DNA of 45,009 bases from contig JALGTU010000005.1 in assembly GCA_029821195.1 (NCBI GenBank), forward strand, positions 1-45,009. Direction: 5' to 3'. The stretch is from Candidatus Zipacnadia bacterium (GTDB lineage Bacteria > Armatimonadota > Zipacnadia > Zipacnadales > Zipacnadaceae). Position numbers and translations under genes: made by a program. Below are positions 24,045-31,233 of the stretch, in pieces. Position 1 is the first letter of the stretch. Every line of letters starts with the position of its first letter. A model generated the notes under the pieces. It was given only the letters and a program-made list of their open reading frames with translations. It was not told the origin of the DNA and searched no databases.

Positions 24045-24279
24045 ACTAGTACTTGCTGGCGTTAATTGGCATTATTTGGCGACGCAGTATTTCGTGGCCT
24101 CTGGGTAGGAGGCGGGCCGGCCTCGCTGCGCTCGACACGGCCCCTCCAAGGGCGTAAGACAATGGCACAATAAGGTTTCCGGAGGGGCCTGTCGCGGGAA
24201 GCTTCGCAACGCGAAGCTTCCAAGGCTGGCCCTAAAGGCGTGAGCAATCTTAGGCTGACTTATGCAAGTAAGTACTAGT
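24045..24279. repeat. Structured intergenic element bounded by an inverted repeat
   Basis: The 267-base gene-free gap 24033-24299 is framed by a perfect 10-bp inverted pair, ACTAGTACTT (24045-24054) and AAGTACTAGT (24270-24279). Inside are an imperfect 14-15-bp inverted pair (24133-24147 with 24181-24194; GGAGGGGCC cores) and a perfect 11-bp hairpin at 24197-24221. The short minus-strand ORF within it has no protein-like features. The layout resembles a small non-coding mobile element (MITE-like), but no target duplication or second copy is visible. Confidence 0.45.
24197..24221. repeat. Perfect 11-bp stem hairpin
   Basis: GGAAGCTTCGC, loop AAC, GCGAAGCTTCC. This is the strongest local hairpin of the intergenic element. 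No T-tract follows on either strand, so it is not a standard intrinsic terminator. Confidence 0.6.
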
Positions 24280-24299
24280 ATAATGTTACTATAGCCGAC

Positions 24300-25151
24300 T
24301 CAGTCCTCCAGCGCCGCGGCCACTATCTTGTCCACGGCGGCCTTCACCTTCACGGCAGCGTCCTTGTCGGGCATAGCGGGCAGCTCGTCCCCAAATATCT
24401 CTGTGCTCATACAGCCGTCGTAGCCAACCCGCGCCACAGCCCGCACGAAGCCCACCAGGTCAATTATCCCCTGGCCGGGGATTTCTCGCTCGCCGTCTCG
24501 TTGGTCGTCGAGTGAGCGATCCGGCGCATCATTGATGTGCACGTAGACGACCTGCTCGGGCCGGAGCGCTTCCAGGTCCGCCGTAGTATGCTCGGCATTG
24601 AACCAGTGAAAGCTATCCACCAGCAGCCCAACGTTCGGCTCGCCGATCTCGGCGATGAGATCAAGCAACTGGTGCATATTCCAGACAAACGCGTGCTCCC
24701 CCATCTCCTGGCGCAGATGCCGCGGCGCGACCCATTCCAGGCCCAGCCGTACCCCGAAATCACCCAGCGTCCGGGCAATTTCGCGGAAGCGGGGGATGTA
24801 GAGACTGCGTAGCTCGTCGGGTGGCGACGCGCTGGCCGGATGTATCCACGTGCAGCAACGCGTGCAGCCGATGCGGCTGGCCAGGTGCGCCTGCGAGGCG
24901 AGCTCGCACATACCAGCGCTGAAATCCTCGTCGCTCTCCCGCCAGTTCACTGGCAGCCCCCAACAAGCTGGCTCCAGGCCGTATCGGGCGAAGATCTCCT
25001 GGGCGGCCTCAGCGGTGGTGACCGGCTCGAGACCGATGATCTCGTCAATGCCCACATCAACGCCCTGGTAACCACACTCGGCGGCCAGCGCCATATAATC
25101 GGTAAAACTCAAGGGCTGGCCCAAAATGGCCCGATGCAAAGACAGCTTCAT
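24300..25151 (-). CDS. Sugar phosphate isomerase/epimerase-like TIM-barrel protein
   Basis: A 283-residue xylose-isomerase-like TIM barrel (AP endonuclease family 2 fold), used by epimerases and isomerases acting on sugars or inositols with a divalent metal. Likely metal and substrate residues are in LGLEWVAP (Glu), LLVDSFHWF (Asp/His), VYVHINDAP (His) and MSTEIFG (Glu). An in-frame extension to 25199 exists, but ATG 25151 has AGGA 8 bases upstream and begins MKLSLHRAILG, as homologues do. It is divergent from the zinc-ribbon gene. The substrate cannot be assigned, although the nearby PfkB kinases suggest carbohydrate catabolism. Confidence 0.87.
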   Translation of the reverse strand: MKLSLHRAILGQPLSFTDYMALAAECGYQGVDVGIDEIIGLEPVTTAEAAQEIFARYGLEPACWGLPVNWRESDEDFSAGMCELASQAHLASRIGCTRCCTWIHPASASPPDELRSLYIPRFREIARTLGDFGVRLGLEWVAPRHLRQEMGEHAFVWNMHQLLDLIAEIGEPNVGLLVDSFHWFNAEHTTADLEALRPEQVVYVHINDAPDRSLDDQRDGEREIPGQGIIDLVGFVRAVARVGYDGCMSTEIFGDELPAMPDKDAAVKVKAAVDKIVAAALED

Positions 25152-25284
25152 CGCTATCATCCTTGCCGGATAGGAAATATCGGCCGGTGGCTGGTGCATA
25201 TTCGCTGGCCAGCCCGGGTACTCCTCCAGCGCCCGTGGTCTGCCGCATTCCGTTCAGCAACTACCCAGCTAGCCGTAGTCTGGC

Positions 25285-25313
25285 TTGACACAGCATCAGC
25301 CATCGGTTATACT
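25285..25313 (+). promoter_or_regulatory. Near-consensus sigma70-type promoter of the zinc-ribbon/yggS/sepF run
   Basis: TTGACA (25285-25290, perfect), a 17-base spacer and TATACT (25308-25313, five of six). Transcription would start near 25320, giving about 48 bases of leader before the zinc-ribbon ATG at 25368. This is the best hexamer match in the window for a rightward gene. Confidence 0.7.
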
Positions 25314-25367
25314 CCAAGTTGGGTAGTCGGTTACTGCAGGACGATAATTCCAACTCGCATAGGCGGG

Positions 25368-26024
25368 ATGACAGTGGCGATCAAGTATTGCTCCAAATGT
25401 GGCTATGAGAATGATGACCAGCGCGGTGCATGCCTGATGTGCTACGCCCCGCTGCCCGAAGGAGTCCAGCCAGAGGGCGCGATGCCCCCGCTGCCCGAAG
25501 GAGTCCAGCCACCACCTAGTCTTGAGGAAATGGCGGCTATGATCGCGGCCGCGGTGGGCGAGGGCCTTGGTGTCGGGGAAGCTGATGAGCTAGAGCCCGA
25601 CTACGGGATGGTGGGCATGGACGAAGCCGGGGTGGAAGAGGTCGGCGAAGTGGCAGAGCTCGAGGCGCCCGTCGAGGCTCCCGCTCCGGTGGCAGCGCCG
25701 GTTGCGGAGGCTGCGCCGGCTGAGACGGAACTGGTAGAAGAGATAGAAGAGGAGTACGTGCCACCCCCGCCACCACCCGGTGCAGTAGACCTTGAGCCGG
25801 AACCTCCAGCGGCACCACCACCTGCTCCAGAACCGGCCATCACGGCAGAGGCAGACCTCGCCGCTGTCTTGGAAGAAGTGGCCACAGAGGAAGCGGCAGA
25901 ACCTCCCCCGCCCCCACCCCCTCCCCCAGGTGCGGTTGAACTGGAAGAAGAAGCCGCTGAAGAAGCTGCCGAAGAGACAACGGAAGAAAGACCCGCCGCC
26001 GACTGGTCAATAGGCACCGAGTAG
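25368..26024 (+). CDS. Zinc-ribbon protein with long acidic, Ala/Pro-rich tail
   Basis: A 218-residue protein. Residues 8-26 form one zinc ribbon (CSKCGYENDDQRGACLMC, two CxxC knuckles). The rest is low-complexity: two PLPEGVQP repeats, a Glu/Val/Ala-rich region, and two proline runs (PPPPPPGAVDLE and PPPPPPPPPGAVELE) that introduce similar GAV-acidic segments. No signal peptide or TM helix is visible. ATG 25368 directly precedes the ribbon and has AGGCGGG close upstream; longer in-frame readings to the left have no domain. Function is unknown; a protein-protein scaffold is a guess. It is 28 bases before yggS. Confidence 0.75.
   Translation: MTVAIKYCSKCGYENDDQRGACLMCYAPLPEGVQPEGAMPPLPEGVQPPPSLEEMAAMIAAAVGEGLGVGEADELEPDYGMVGMDEAGVEEVGEVAELEAPVEAPAPVAAPVAEAAPAETELVEEIEEEYVPPPPPPGAVDLEPEPPAAPPPAPEPAITAEADLAAVLEEVATEEAAEPPPPPPPPPGAVELEEEAAEEAAEETTEERPAADWSIGTE
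25448..25511 (+). repeat. 25-bp perfect direct repeat inside the zinc-ribbon gene
   Basis: Positions 25448-25472 and 25487-25511 are identical and 39 bases apart start to start. Each encodes PLPEGVQP, so the coding frame is preserved. This looks like a recent in-gene tandem duplication in a low-complexity linker. Confidence 0.9.
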
Positions 26025-26052
26025 TGACTGGGGCCACGTTGTAGGGTCACTG

Positions 26053-26757
26053 ATGAAAACGATCGCAGAACGCGTCACAGATATAGAGGTGAAACTAGCC
26101 GAGGCATGTCGGCGAGCCGGTCGCCTCCCTGAGGAAATCACGATACTGGCGGCGACCAAGACGCGCACGATCCCGGAGATTATCGAGGCAGTCGCGGCCG
26201 GAATCACCCACGTCGGGGAGAACTACGTCCAGGAATTGGTGGCCAAGAAGGAACAAGTGGACGCCGCCGGTTACCCCGATATTCGCTGGCACGCCATCGG
26301 TCATTTGCAGCGAAACAAGGTCCGTTTCCTGACACCGTTTTGCACCTTGATACATTCTGTGGACAGTCTCCGCCTGGCTCAGGAGATCGAGAAGCGCGCC
26401 GCACAGGTTGATCGTGTGCAGCCGGTGCTGCTGGAGGTCAACGTTTCGGGCGAAGCGAGCAAGTTCGGGGGCGCTCCCGCGCAGGTGGTCGAACTGGCCA
26501 CACAGCTAACCGAGCTGGCCCACGTGGAGCTGCAAGGGCTTATGACCATGGCCCCGTACAGTGATGATCCGGAGGCCAGCCGCCCCCACTTTCAAGCGCT
26601 GCGCCATCTGGCGGAGGAGTTGGTTGAGTCGGGGCTGCCCGCGCCGGCGATGCGGCACCTATCTATGGGGATGAGCGGTGACTATGAAGTAGCAGTGGAA
26701 GAAGGCGCGACCATTATCCGGCTGGGCACGGCCCTGTTCGGGCCGCGTACCCAGTAA
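26053..26757 (+). CDS. yggS: YggS-family PLP homeostasis protein
   Basis: A 234-residue PLP-binding protein of the YggS/PROSC family, a single-domain alanine-racemase-like barrel that controls pyridoxal-phosphate levels without known catalysis. The PLP lysine is in AATKTR (near residue 35), followed by HVGENYVQEL, WHAIGHLQRNK, LLEVNVSGEASKFG, LQGLMTM and the phosphate-binding end LSMGMSGDYEVAVEEGATIIRLGTALFG. It precedes sepF by about 107 bases, a neighbourhood conserved in many Gram-positive-type and cyanobacterial genomes. Confidence 0.95.
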   Translation: MKTIAERVTDIEVKLAEACRRAGRLPEEITILAATKTRTIPEIIEAVAAGITHVGENYVQELVAKKEQVDAAGYPDIRWHAIGHLQRNKVRFLTPFCTLIHSVDSLRLAQEIEKRAAQVDRVQPVLLEVNVSGEASKFGGAPAQVVELATQLTELAHVELQGLMTMAPYSDDPEASRPHFQALRHLAEELVESGLPAPAMRHLSMGMSGDYEVAVEEGATIIRLGTALFGPRTQ

Positions 26758-26864
26758 GTGACCACCAGTCTCCGGTGCAACAGCCGGCGACAGATACACT
26801 AACAAAGCAGATACTCGACACAGCATAAATCGCTGCAACAACCATACCAAGGGAGGAAATACCG

Positions 26865-27335
26865 GTGGCCAGAGGATTAATTGCCCAGACCATGGAGTGG
26901 CTGGGGCTAGACGCGGGGGAGCCCAGCTACGAAGAGATGGATCGCTACGAAGACGATCTGCAACCGGCCGAAGGTGATATGGACCCCCGAGTTACACCTT
27001 CAGCGAGGAAACACCAGGCAATCAGTTGCCCCATCGTGCGCTGCGAGCCCCACAACATGGAGGAAGCCACCGCGGTAGGCGACGAGATCAAGCGCCAGAA
27101 TCCGGTGGTGATGAATCTGGAGGGCATAGAGCAGGGGGAGGCCCGCCGCATCCGCGACTTCATTGGCGGCGTTGCCTACGGAGTAAACGGGTACATGCGC
27201 AAGATCGGCACTTGGGTCTACGTCTGTTCGCCGTTTGATATGCCCATCGAAAAGCTGATCCTGGACCCCTCGCGACGGGGTGGCGACCGCTTCGAACAGG
27301 AATACGCAGAGGAATTCAGCGAATACCATTACTAA
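26865..27335 (+). CDS. sepF: SepF cell-division protein
   Basis: A 156-residue protein that tethers FtsZ to the membrane and shapes the septum in lineages lacking FtsA/ZipA dependence. The N-terminal region can form an amphipathic membrane helix (MARGLIAQTMEWLGL), a variable acidic linker follows, then the SepF core with LEGIEQGEARRIRDFIGGV and AYGVNGYMRKIGTWVYVCSP. The start is GTG 26865, supported by a strong AAGGGAGGAAA site. It lies between yggS and proC, the standard order. Its presence is one reason for the Terrabacteria-type assignment. Confidence 0.95.
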   Translation: MARGLIAQTMEWLGLDAGEPSYEEMDRYEDDLQPAEGDMDPRVTPSARKHQAISCPIVRCEPHNMEEATAVGDEIKRQNPVVMNLEGIEQGEARRIRDFIGGVAYGVNGYMRKIGTWVYVCSPFDMPIEKLILDPSRRGGDRFEQEYAEEFSEYHY

Positions 27336-27401
27336 CCGGCTCTGCTTCCGGTAACCAGTGGCAAGCCAATAGATGCGCACACGAAGGTGCGGGGGACCAA
27401 G

Positions 27402-28214
27402 ATGGCTGAACGCAGCCACAAACTGGGTCTGATTGGCGCAGGCAACATGGGCGCGGGACTGGTCCGCGGCGCGGTCTCCGGCGGCATGTTAGCCAAAGAC
27501 CAAGTCGTCTTCTACGATCCCGACCCCCAGCGGCAAGAAGCAATGCAGACCTTGCTCGGGACCAGCGCAGCCGCCGGCAACGAGGCAGTCGTCAGCCAGG
27601 CCGAGGTCGTGGTCGTGGCGGTTAAGCCCCAGGTCGTTGGGCCGGTTTTGTCGCCACTTGCCAGCCTCCTGTCCCGCGATCATCTGGTCATCTCCATTGC
27701 CGCCGGTGTACGCCTCCATCGGCTGCGCGAGTTGTGCGGGCCCCATCCGACGCTGGTGCGGGTGATGCCCAATATCCTGTGTACCATTGGCGAAGGCGCG
27801 GCCGCATACAGTACTGACGAGGAACTAGACGAGGCGCAGACGGCGTTCGTCGAGGAGTTGCTCAGCTCCGTCGGCATTGTGACACACCTTGAGGAGAGGC
27901 TGCTCGATGCGGTCACCGGTCTGTCCGGCAGCGGCCCGGCCTTTGCTGCCGTGTTCATTGGTGCGCTGATTGACGGGGCAGTAGCCGCCGGCTTGCCCCG
28001 TGAGGTGGCCACGCAGCTCGCCGCTCAGACGGTACGGGGAACTGCGCAGTGGGTGCTCGAAGGGGCCCACCCGGCCCAGGTGAAGGATGCGGTCACCTCG
28101 CCCGGAGGCACCACCGCAGCCGGGCTGCGCGTGCTGGAGCGCCGGGGGCTGCGCAGCGCGGCGGCCGAAGCGGTCGCGGCGGCGGCGTATCGGTCGGAAC
28201 AATTGGGCCGTTGA
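27402..28214 (+). CDS. proC: Pyrroline-5-carboxylate reductase
   Basis: A 270-residue enzyme that reduces pyrroline-5-carboxylate to proline with NAD(P)H. Motifs are the Rossmann GLIGAGNMGAGLV near the start, VVVAVKPQ, VRVMPNILCTIGEGAAAY, the VTGLSGSGPAFA helix and VKDAVTSPGGTTAAGLRVLE. An in-frame GTG at 27387 is possible, but ATG 27402 follows a GGGGGA site and matches family starts. It is part of the sepF neighbourhood and is followed by yggT after about 40 bases. Confidence 0.95.
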   Translation: MAERSHKLGLIGAGNMGAGLVRGAVSGGMLAKDQVVFYDPDPQRQEAMQTLLGTSAAAGNEAVVSQAEVVVVAVKPQVVGPVLSPLASLLSRDHLVISIAAGVRLHRLRELCGPHPTLVRVMPNILCTIGEGAAAYSTDEELDEAQTAFVEELLSSVGIVTHLEERLLDAVTGLSGSGPAFAAVFIGALIDGAVAAGLPREVATQLAAQTVRGTAQWVLEGAHPAQVKDAVTSPGGTTAAGLRVLERRGLRSAAAEAVAAAAYRSEQLGR

Positions 28215-28254
28215 CTGGCACCCGTTCACTCCTGAACGAAAAGGTACACAGCAG

Positions 28255-28524
28255 GTGTTACTACCCCAGCTTATTCACACGATCTTCTACATCTTCTACC
28301 TGATCTTGCTGGCCCGCGTCATCTTCAGTTGGGTCCCGGTCTCGGTGCGCTCGCCGGCTCTGCTTCGTCTGCGCAGCTTCACCTACGAGGTCACCGACCC
28401 GCCGCTCCAACCAATCCGCCGCTTCCTGGCGCCTTATCAGCGCCAGTCGCCGGTTGACTTCTCGCCCCTGATCCTATTCATTGCCCTGCAAGTAGTCGAG
28501 CAAATCATAATGCGGCTCTTCTGA
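28255..28524 (+). CDS. yggT: YggT-family membrane protein
   Basis: An 89-residue protein with two hydrophobic segments (HTIFYIFYLILLARVIFSWV and FSPLILFIALQVVEQIIM) separated by the conserved VTDPPLQPIRRFLAP segment. YggT proteins are associated with cell envelope or division in bacteria with sepF; a precise activity is not known. There is no ATG near the N-terminus. GTG 28255 fits with AAGG about 11 bases upstream. It is the gene usually found directly after proC or sepF. Confidence 0.88.
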   Translation: MLLPQLIHTIFYIFYLILLARVIFSWVPVSVRSPALLRLRSFTYEVTDPPLQPIRRFLAPYQRQSPVDFSPLILFIALQVVEQIIMRLF

Positions 28525-28560
28525 CGCTAAGAACCAAGAGTTGGGCTCACTGCACGCACG

Positions 28561-30027
28561 ATGATCACGCCACCAATGCTGCCCGCTCAATTTGACCCTA
28601 CTCCGCCCCGCCGCGCGAGCAGCCGGCGCCTCGCCTTCATATTCATCCTGGCAGTATTCACGGGGATCTTAATGGGCCTGCTGGGCCGACCTTACGATCT
28701 GGCCTCGCGCGGCTGGTTCCAGCCGTCTTCCCAGGCCACGATCCCCGCGGACATAATGTACCGAATCAGCATCGCTCTGGCCGCGCAGGGCTATGGTGAG
28801 CCATCGCAGTTCCTCAGCGCCCACCAGCTCAAGCAGACGGCGCTGGCGCTCTACGAGCAAGATGCGCTGGGTCGTCAGCCCTCAGCGCAGGCCAGCTACC
28901 GGCTGGCCATTTTCTACGCAAAATCAGGCTATTCCGACCACGCCCAAGAGCTGTTCCGCCAGGCCCTGGAGCTCGACGAGGCGAATACGGACCTCTACCT
29001 GTTGCTTTCTCACCTCTATGCCGACGAACCAGCTGACGAAACCAGCTTCCTGGCCAACGTCTCACTACTCGACAAGCAGGGCCGGTGGCTGGCCGGGCTG
29101 ACCCGGGCCGACCTGTACGAACGCATCGGCCGGACCGACTACGCCGCCCAGCTTCACGCCGACTGGCAGCAGCAGCAGGTTATCTTCGCCAGTATCATCG
29201 GCGGCTTGCTCGCCTTCTACCTGATGATGGGCTTTCTCGGCGTGGTGATATTGCTCGTCCTCATTATTTCATGGCTGACCAGCGAGGCCCGGCCCAAGCG
29301 CCGACCAGCTCCCGAGGTGCCGTGGCACCTGGTAGATGTCACGGAGGCGGTAGTCGCCCTGGTGTTCTTGATGGTCTGTCTGTCAATGGCCGCCGCCGGC
29401 TTGCATAGCATCTTCGGTACGGGCGCGTACTCAGAAACTGTTGGCGCGCTGCTGGTCGCGGCCGCTTACATACTCACCGTCGTGGGCACGCTCGGATTGA
29501 TAATCTACCGCATCGGCCTCACCCGGTCCTACTGGCAACTGCTGGGCGTCCGGCTGCGCAATATCCCCGGGCAAATCGGTCAGGGCATCGCCGGCTACGC
29601 CGTCTTCGTAGGGCTATTGGCCGCTGTGCTGGTGGCCATCAGGATGCTGGGGTTCGACGGAGTTATGCCCCTGGCCCAGGGCCCCACCGAACTGCTAACC
29701 GAGGCGCGCAATCCCGCGACTCTGGCCATCTACTTCGTTCTCGTGGCGCTGATTGCACCAGTCCTGGAGGAGCTAATATTCCGCGGCTTTGTCTATCCGG
29801 GATTGCGCCGCATTATGCCGGTGGCACCGGCCGCCCTCGGCAGCGCACTGATCTTCGCCGCCGTTCACATCACTGCTCCGGTGGGTGGCCTGGCCGTCAT
29901 TGTCCTGGTCGGCATTGTTTTGGCCTGCTTGTACGAGCGCACCCACTCGATCCTGTCGTCAATAGTGGCCCACTCCATGTATAACAGCTTCGTATTCGCC
30001 CTGCTAGCCGCCTACACGCTGGTATGA
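28561..30027 (+). CDS. TPR-containing CPBP intramembrane protease
   Basis: A 488-residue fusion. After one N-terminal TM helix (about 24-44), residues 65-200 are helical TPR-like repeats (ASYRLAIFYAKSGYSDHAQELFRQALEL) predicted to lie outside the membrane, followed by about seven TM helices. The C-terminal CPBP/Rce1-like (Abi) domain has all catalytic motifs: E403-E404xxxR408 (EELIFRG), FxxxH with H436, and HxxxN with H471 and N475. CPBP proteins process prenylated proteins, bacteriocin-like peptides or act in self-immunity. The substrate here is unknown. It starts 36 bases after yggT. Confidence 0.88.
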   Translation: MITPPMLPAQFDPTPPRRASSRRLAFIFILAVFTGILMGLLGRPYDLASRGWFQPSSQATIPADIMYRISIALAAQGYGEPSQFLSAHQLKQTALALYEQDALGRQPSAQASYRLAIFYAKSGYSDHAQELFRQALELDEANTDLYLLLSHLYADEPADETSFLANVSLLDKQGRWLAGLTRADLYERIGRTDYAAQLHADWQQQQVIFASIIGGLLAFYLMMGFLGVVILLVLIISWLTSEARPKRRPAPEVPWHLVDVTEAVVALVFLMVCLSMAAAGLHSIFGTGAYSETVGALLVAAAYILTVVGTLGLIIYRIGLTRSYWQLLGVRLRNIPGQIGQGIAGYAVFVGLLAAVLVAIRMLGFDGVMPLAQGPTELLTEARNPATLAIYFVLVALIAPVLEELIFRGFVYPGLRRIMPVAPAALGSALIFAAVHITAPVGGLAVIVLVGIVLACLYERTHSILSSIVAHSMYNSFVFALLAAYTLV

Positions 30028-30094
30028 AGAGCGGTCAGTGGTCAATGCTTAGTGAAGCAGCAGCACCCGGTAGGACAGGAGCAGGTAGCTTGGC

Positions 30095-30391
30095 ATGAGT
30101 TCAGAGGAGCGGCGAGGCAGCGCGAGGTTGCAGGTACGGGTCATTCCTCGCTCGCCACACGAGGAGTTCGGCGGGGTGCGGGGCTCAGCCCTGGTGGTCA
30201 GACTCACTGCTCCGCCGGTGGACGATGCGGCCAACCAGGCGCTGGTCAAGATGCTCAGCAAAACCCTGCACGTACCCGCGCGCGACATCTCGATAGTCAG
30301 CGGCCACCACAGCCGCGACAAAACGCTACGGGTGGCCGGACTGGACGCGGCCCGGCTCAAGGCGCGTCTGCGGGAGGCCGGCGCGCTGTAA
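30095..30391 (+). CDS. yggU: DUF167 (YggU) family protein
   Basis: A 98-residue DUF167 protein. Diagnostic segments are LQVRVIPRSPHEEFGG, LVVRLTAPPVDDAANQALVKML and ISIVSGHHSRDKTLRVAGL. The family is widespread and its function is unknown; it commonly follows yggT, as it nearly does here with the protease gene inserted between. AGGTAG lies about 8 bases before the ATG. Confidence 0.92.
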   Translation: MSSEERRGSARLQVRVIPRSPHEEFGGVRGSALVVRLTAPPVDDAANQALVKMLSKTLHVPARDISIVSGHHSRDKTLRVAGLDAARLKARLREAGAL

Positions 30392-30495
30392 CAGTGCCGC
30401 ATCACCCGTGCCAAAGTGGGAATCATTTGCCCGGAACGTGCGTTAACAGTATCAATACGCCGATCTGATTAGACACAGAAGGGAAGTCGAAGACC

Positions 30496-31227
30496 ATTAC
30501 TGAGACAGTAACTCTTTCCGCGGCCTTCGTGGCCGGTTTAGCTTCATTCCTCTCGCCGTGCACCATACCACTACTGCCCTCGTATCTGTCCTTTGTCACC
30601 GGCGTCTCGCTCAAGGAAGCTGACCAGAAGCTTCCTGCGGGGCGGCGCATCTCGCTGATCCTCAACTCGGTCTTCTTCATCGTCGGCTTCTCGCTCGTCT
30701 TCGTTGTGGGCGGGGCAGTGGCGACTTCGGTAGGCAGCGCGCTGGGGCACTACCAGGTGTGGATCGAGCGGGTCGGCGGCGTCATTATCATCGCGCTGGG
30801 CCTGCACCTGGCCGGCCTGCTGAAGGTGCCAGCCCTCCAGCAAGATACGCGCTTCCAGCTCCAGGACCGGCCCGCCGGCTACCTCGGAGCGGTTATCATT
30901 GGTGCGGCGTTCGCCGCCGGCTGGACGCCCTGTGCAGGACCTTTCCTGGTTGCGGTATTTACGATGGCCGCTCAACTGGAGACCGTCGGGCAAGGCATGA
31001 CGTTGCTGGCGGCCTACTCGGCGGGGCTGGCGCTGCCCTTCCTAGCGGCGGCGCTGCTGATGGGCGAGGCGCTGCTGCGGGTGATCCAGCGGGCCTCGCG
31101 GCACGTGCGGACCGTATCAATCATAGCGGGAGTGCTGCTGGTGGTTTTCGGCGTGCTGCTGGTCTGGGGCAGGATGGGGTGGTTCTTTGGTCTGATGCAG
31201 GGCCTGACGCCAGCAGTCGGGCATTGA
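30496..31227 (+). CDS. ccdA: CcdA cytochrome c biogenesis/thiol-disulfide interchange membrane protein
   Basis: A polytopic protein with six TM helices that carries reducing equivalents across the membrane. The redox cysteines are in FLSPCTIPLLPSYLSF and GWTPCAGPFL. The homologous N-terminus (xTETVTLSAAFVAGLASFLSPC) extends upstream of the first ordinary start (GTG 30529), and an in-frame TGA at 30466 limits it. The only fitting start is ATT at 30496, with AAGGGAAG about 11 bases upstream. A GTG 30529 start would shorten TM1 but still give 232 residues. A weak promoter-like TTGCCC-17-TATCAA lies at about 30429-30457. It converges on ribF. Confidence 0.88.
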   Translation: MTETVTLSAAFVAGLASFLSPCTIPLLPSYLSFVTGVSLKEADQKLPAGRRISLILNSVFFIVGFSLVFVVGGAVATSVGSALGHYQVWIERVGGVIIIALGLHLAGLLKVPALQQDTRFQLQDRPAGYLGAVIIGAAFAAGWTPCAGPFLVAVFTMAAQLETVGQGMTLLAAYSAGLALPFLAAALLMGEALLRVIQRASRHVRTVSIIAGVLLVVFGVLLVWGRMGWFFGLMQGLTPAVGH

Positions 31228-31233
31228 CCTGGG

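Noticed and set aside
24062-24247. 61-codon minus-strand ORF in the inverted-repeat gap
   Set aside because: It spans the hairpins, lacks a ribosome-binding site and shows no protein-like composition.
25448-25511. CRISPR-like repeat pair
   Set aside because: Only two copies, inside a coding frame that they keep in register, with no cas genes.
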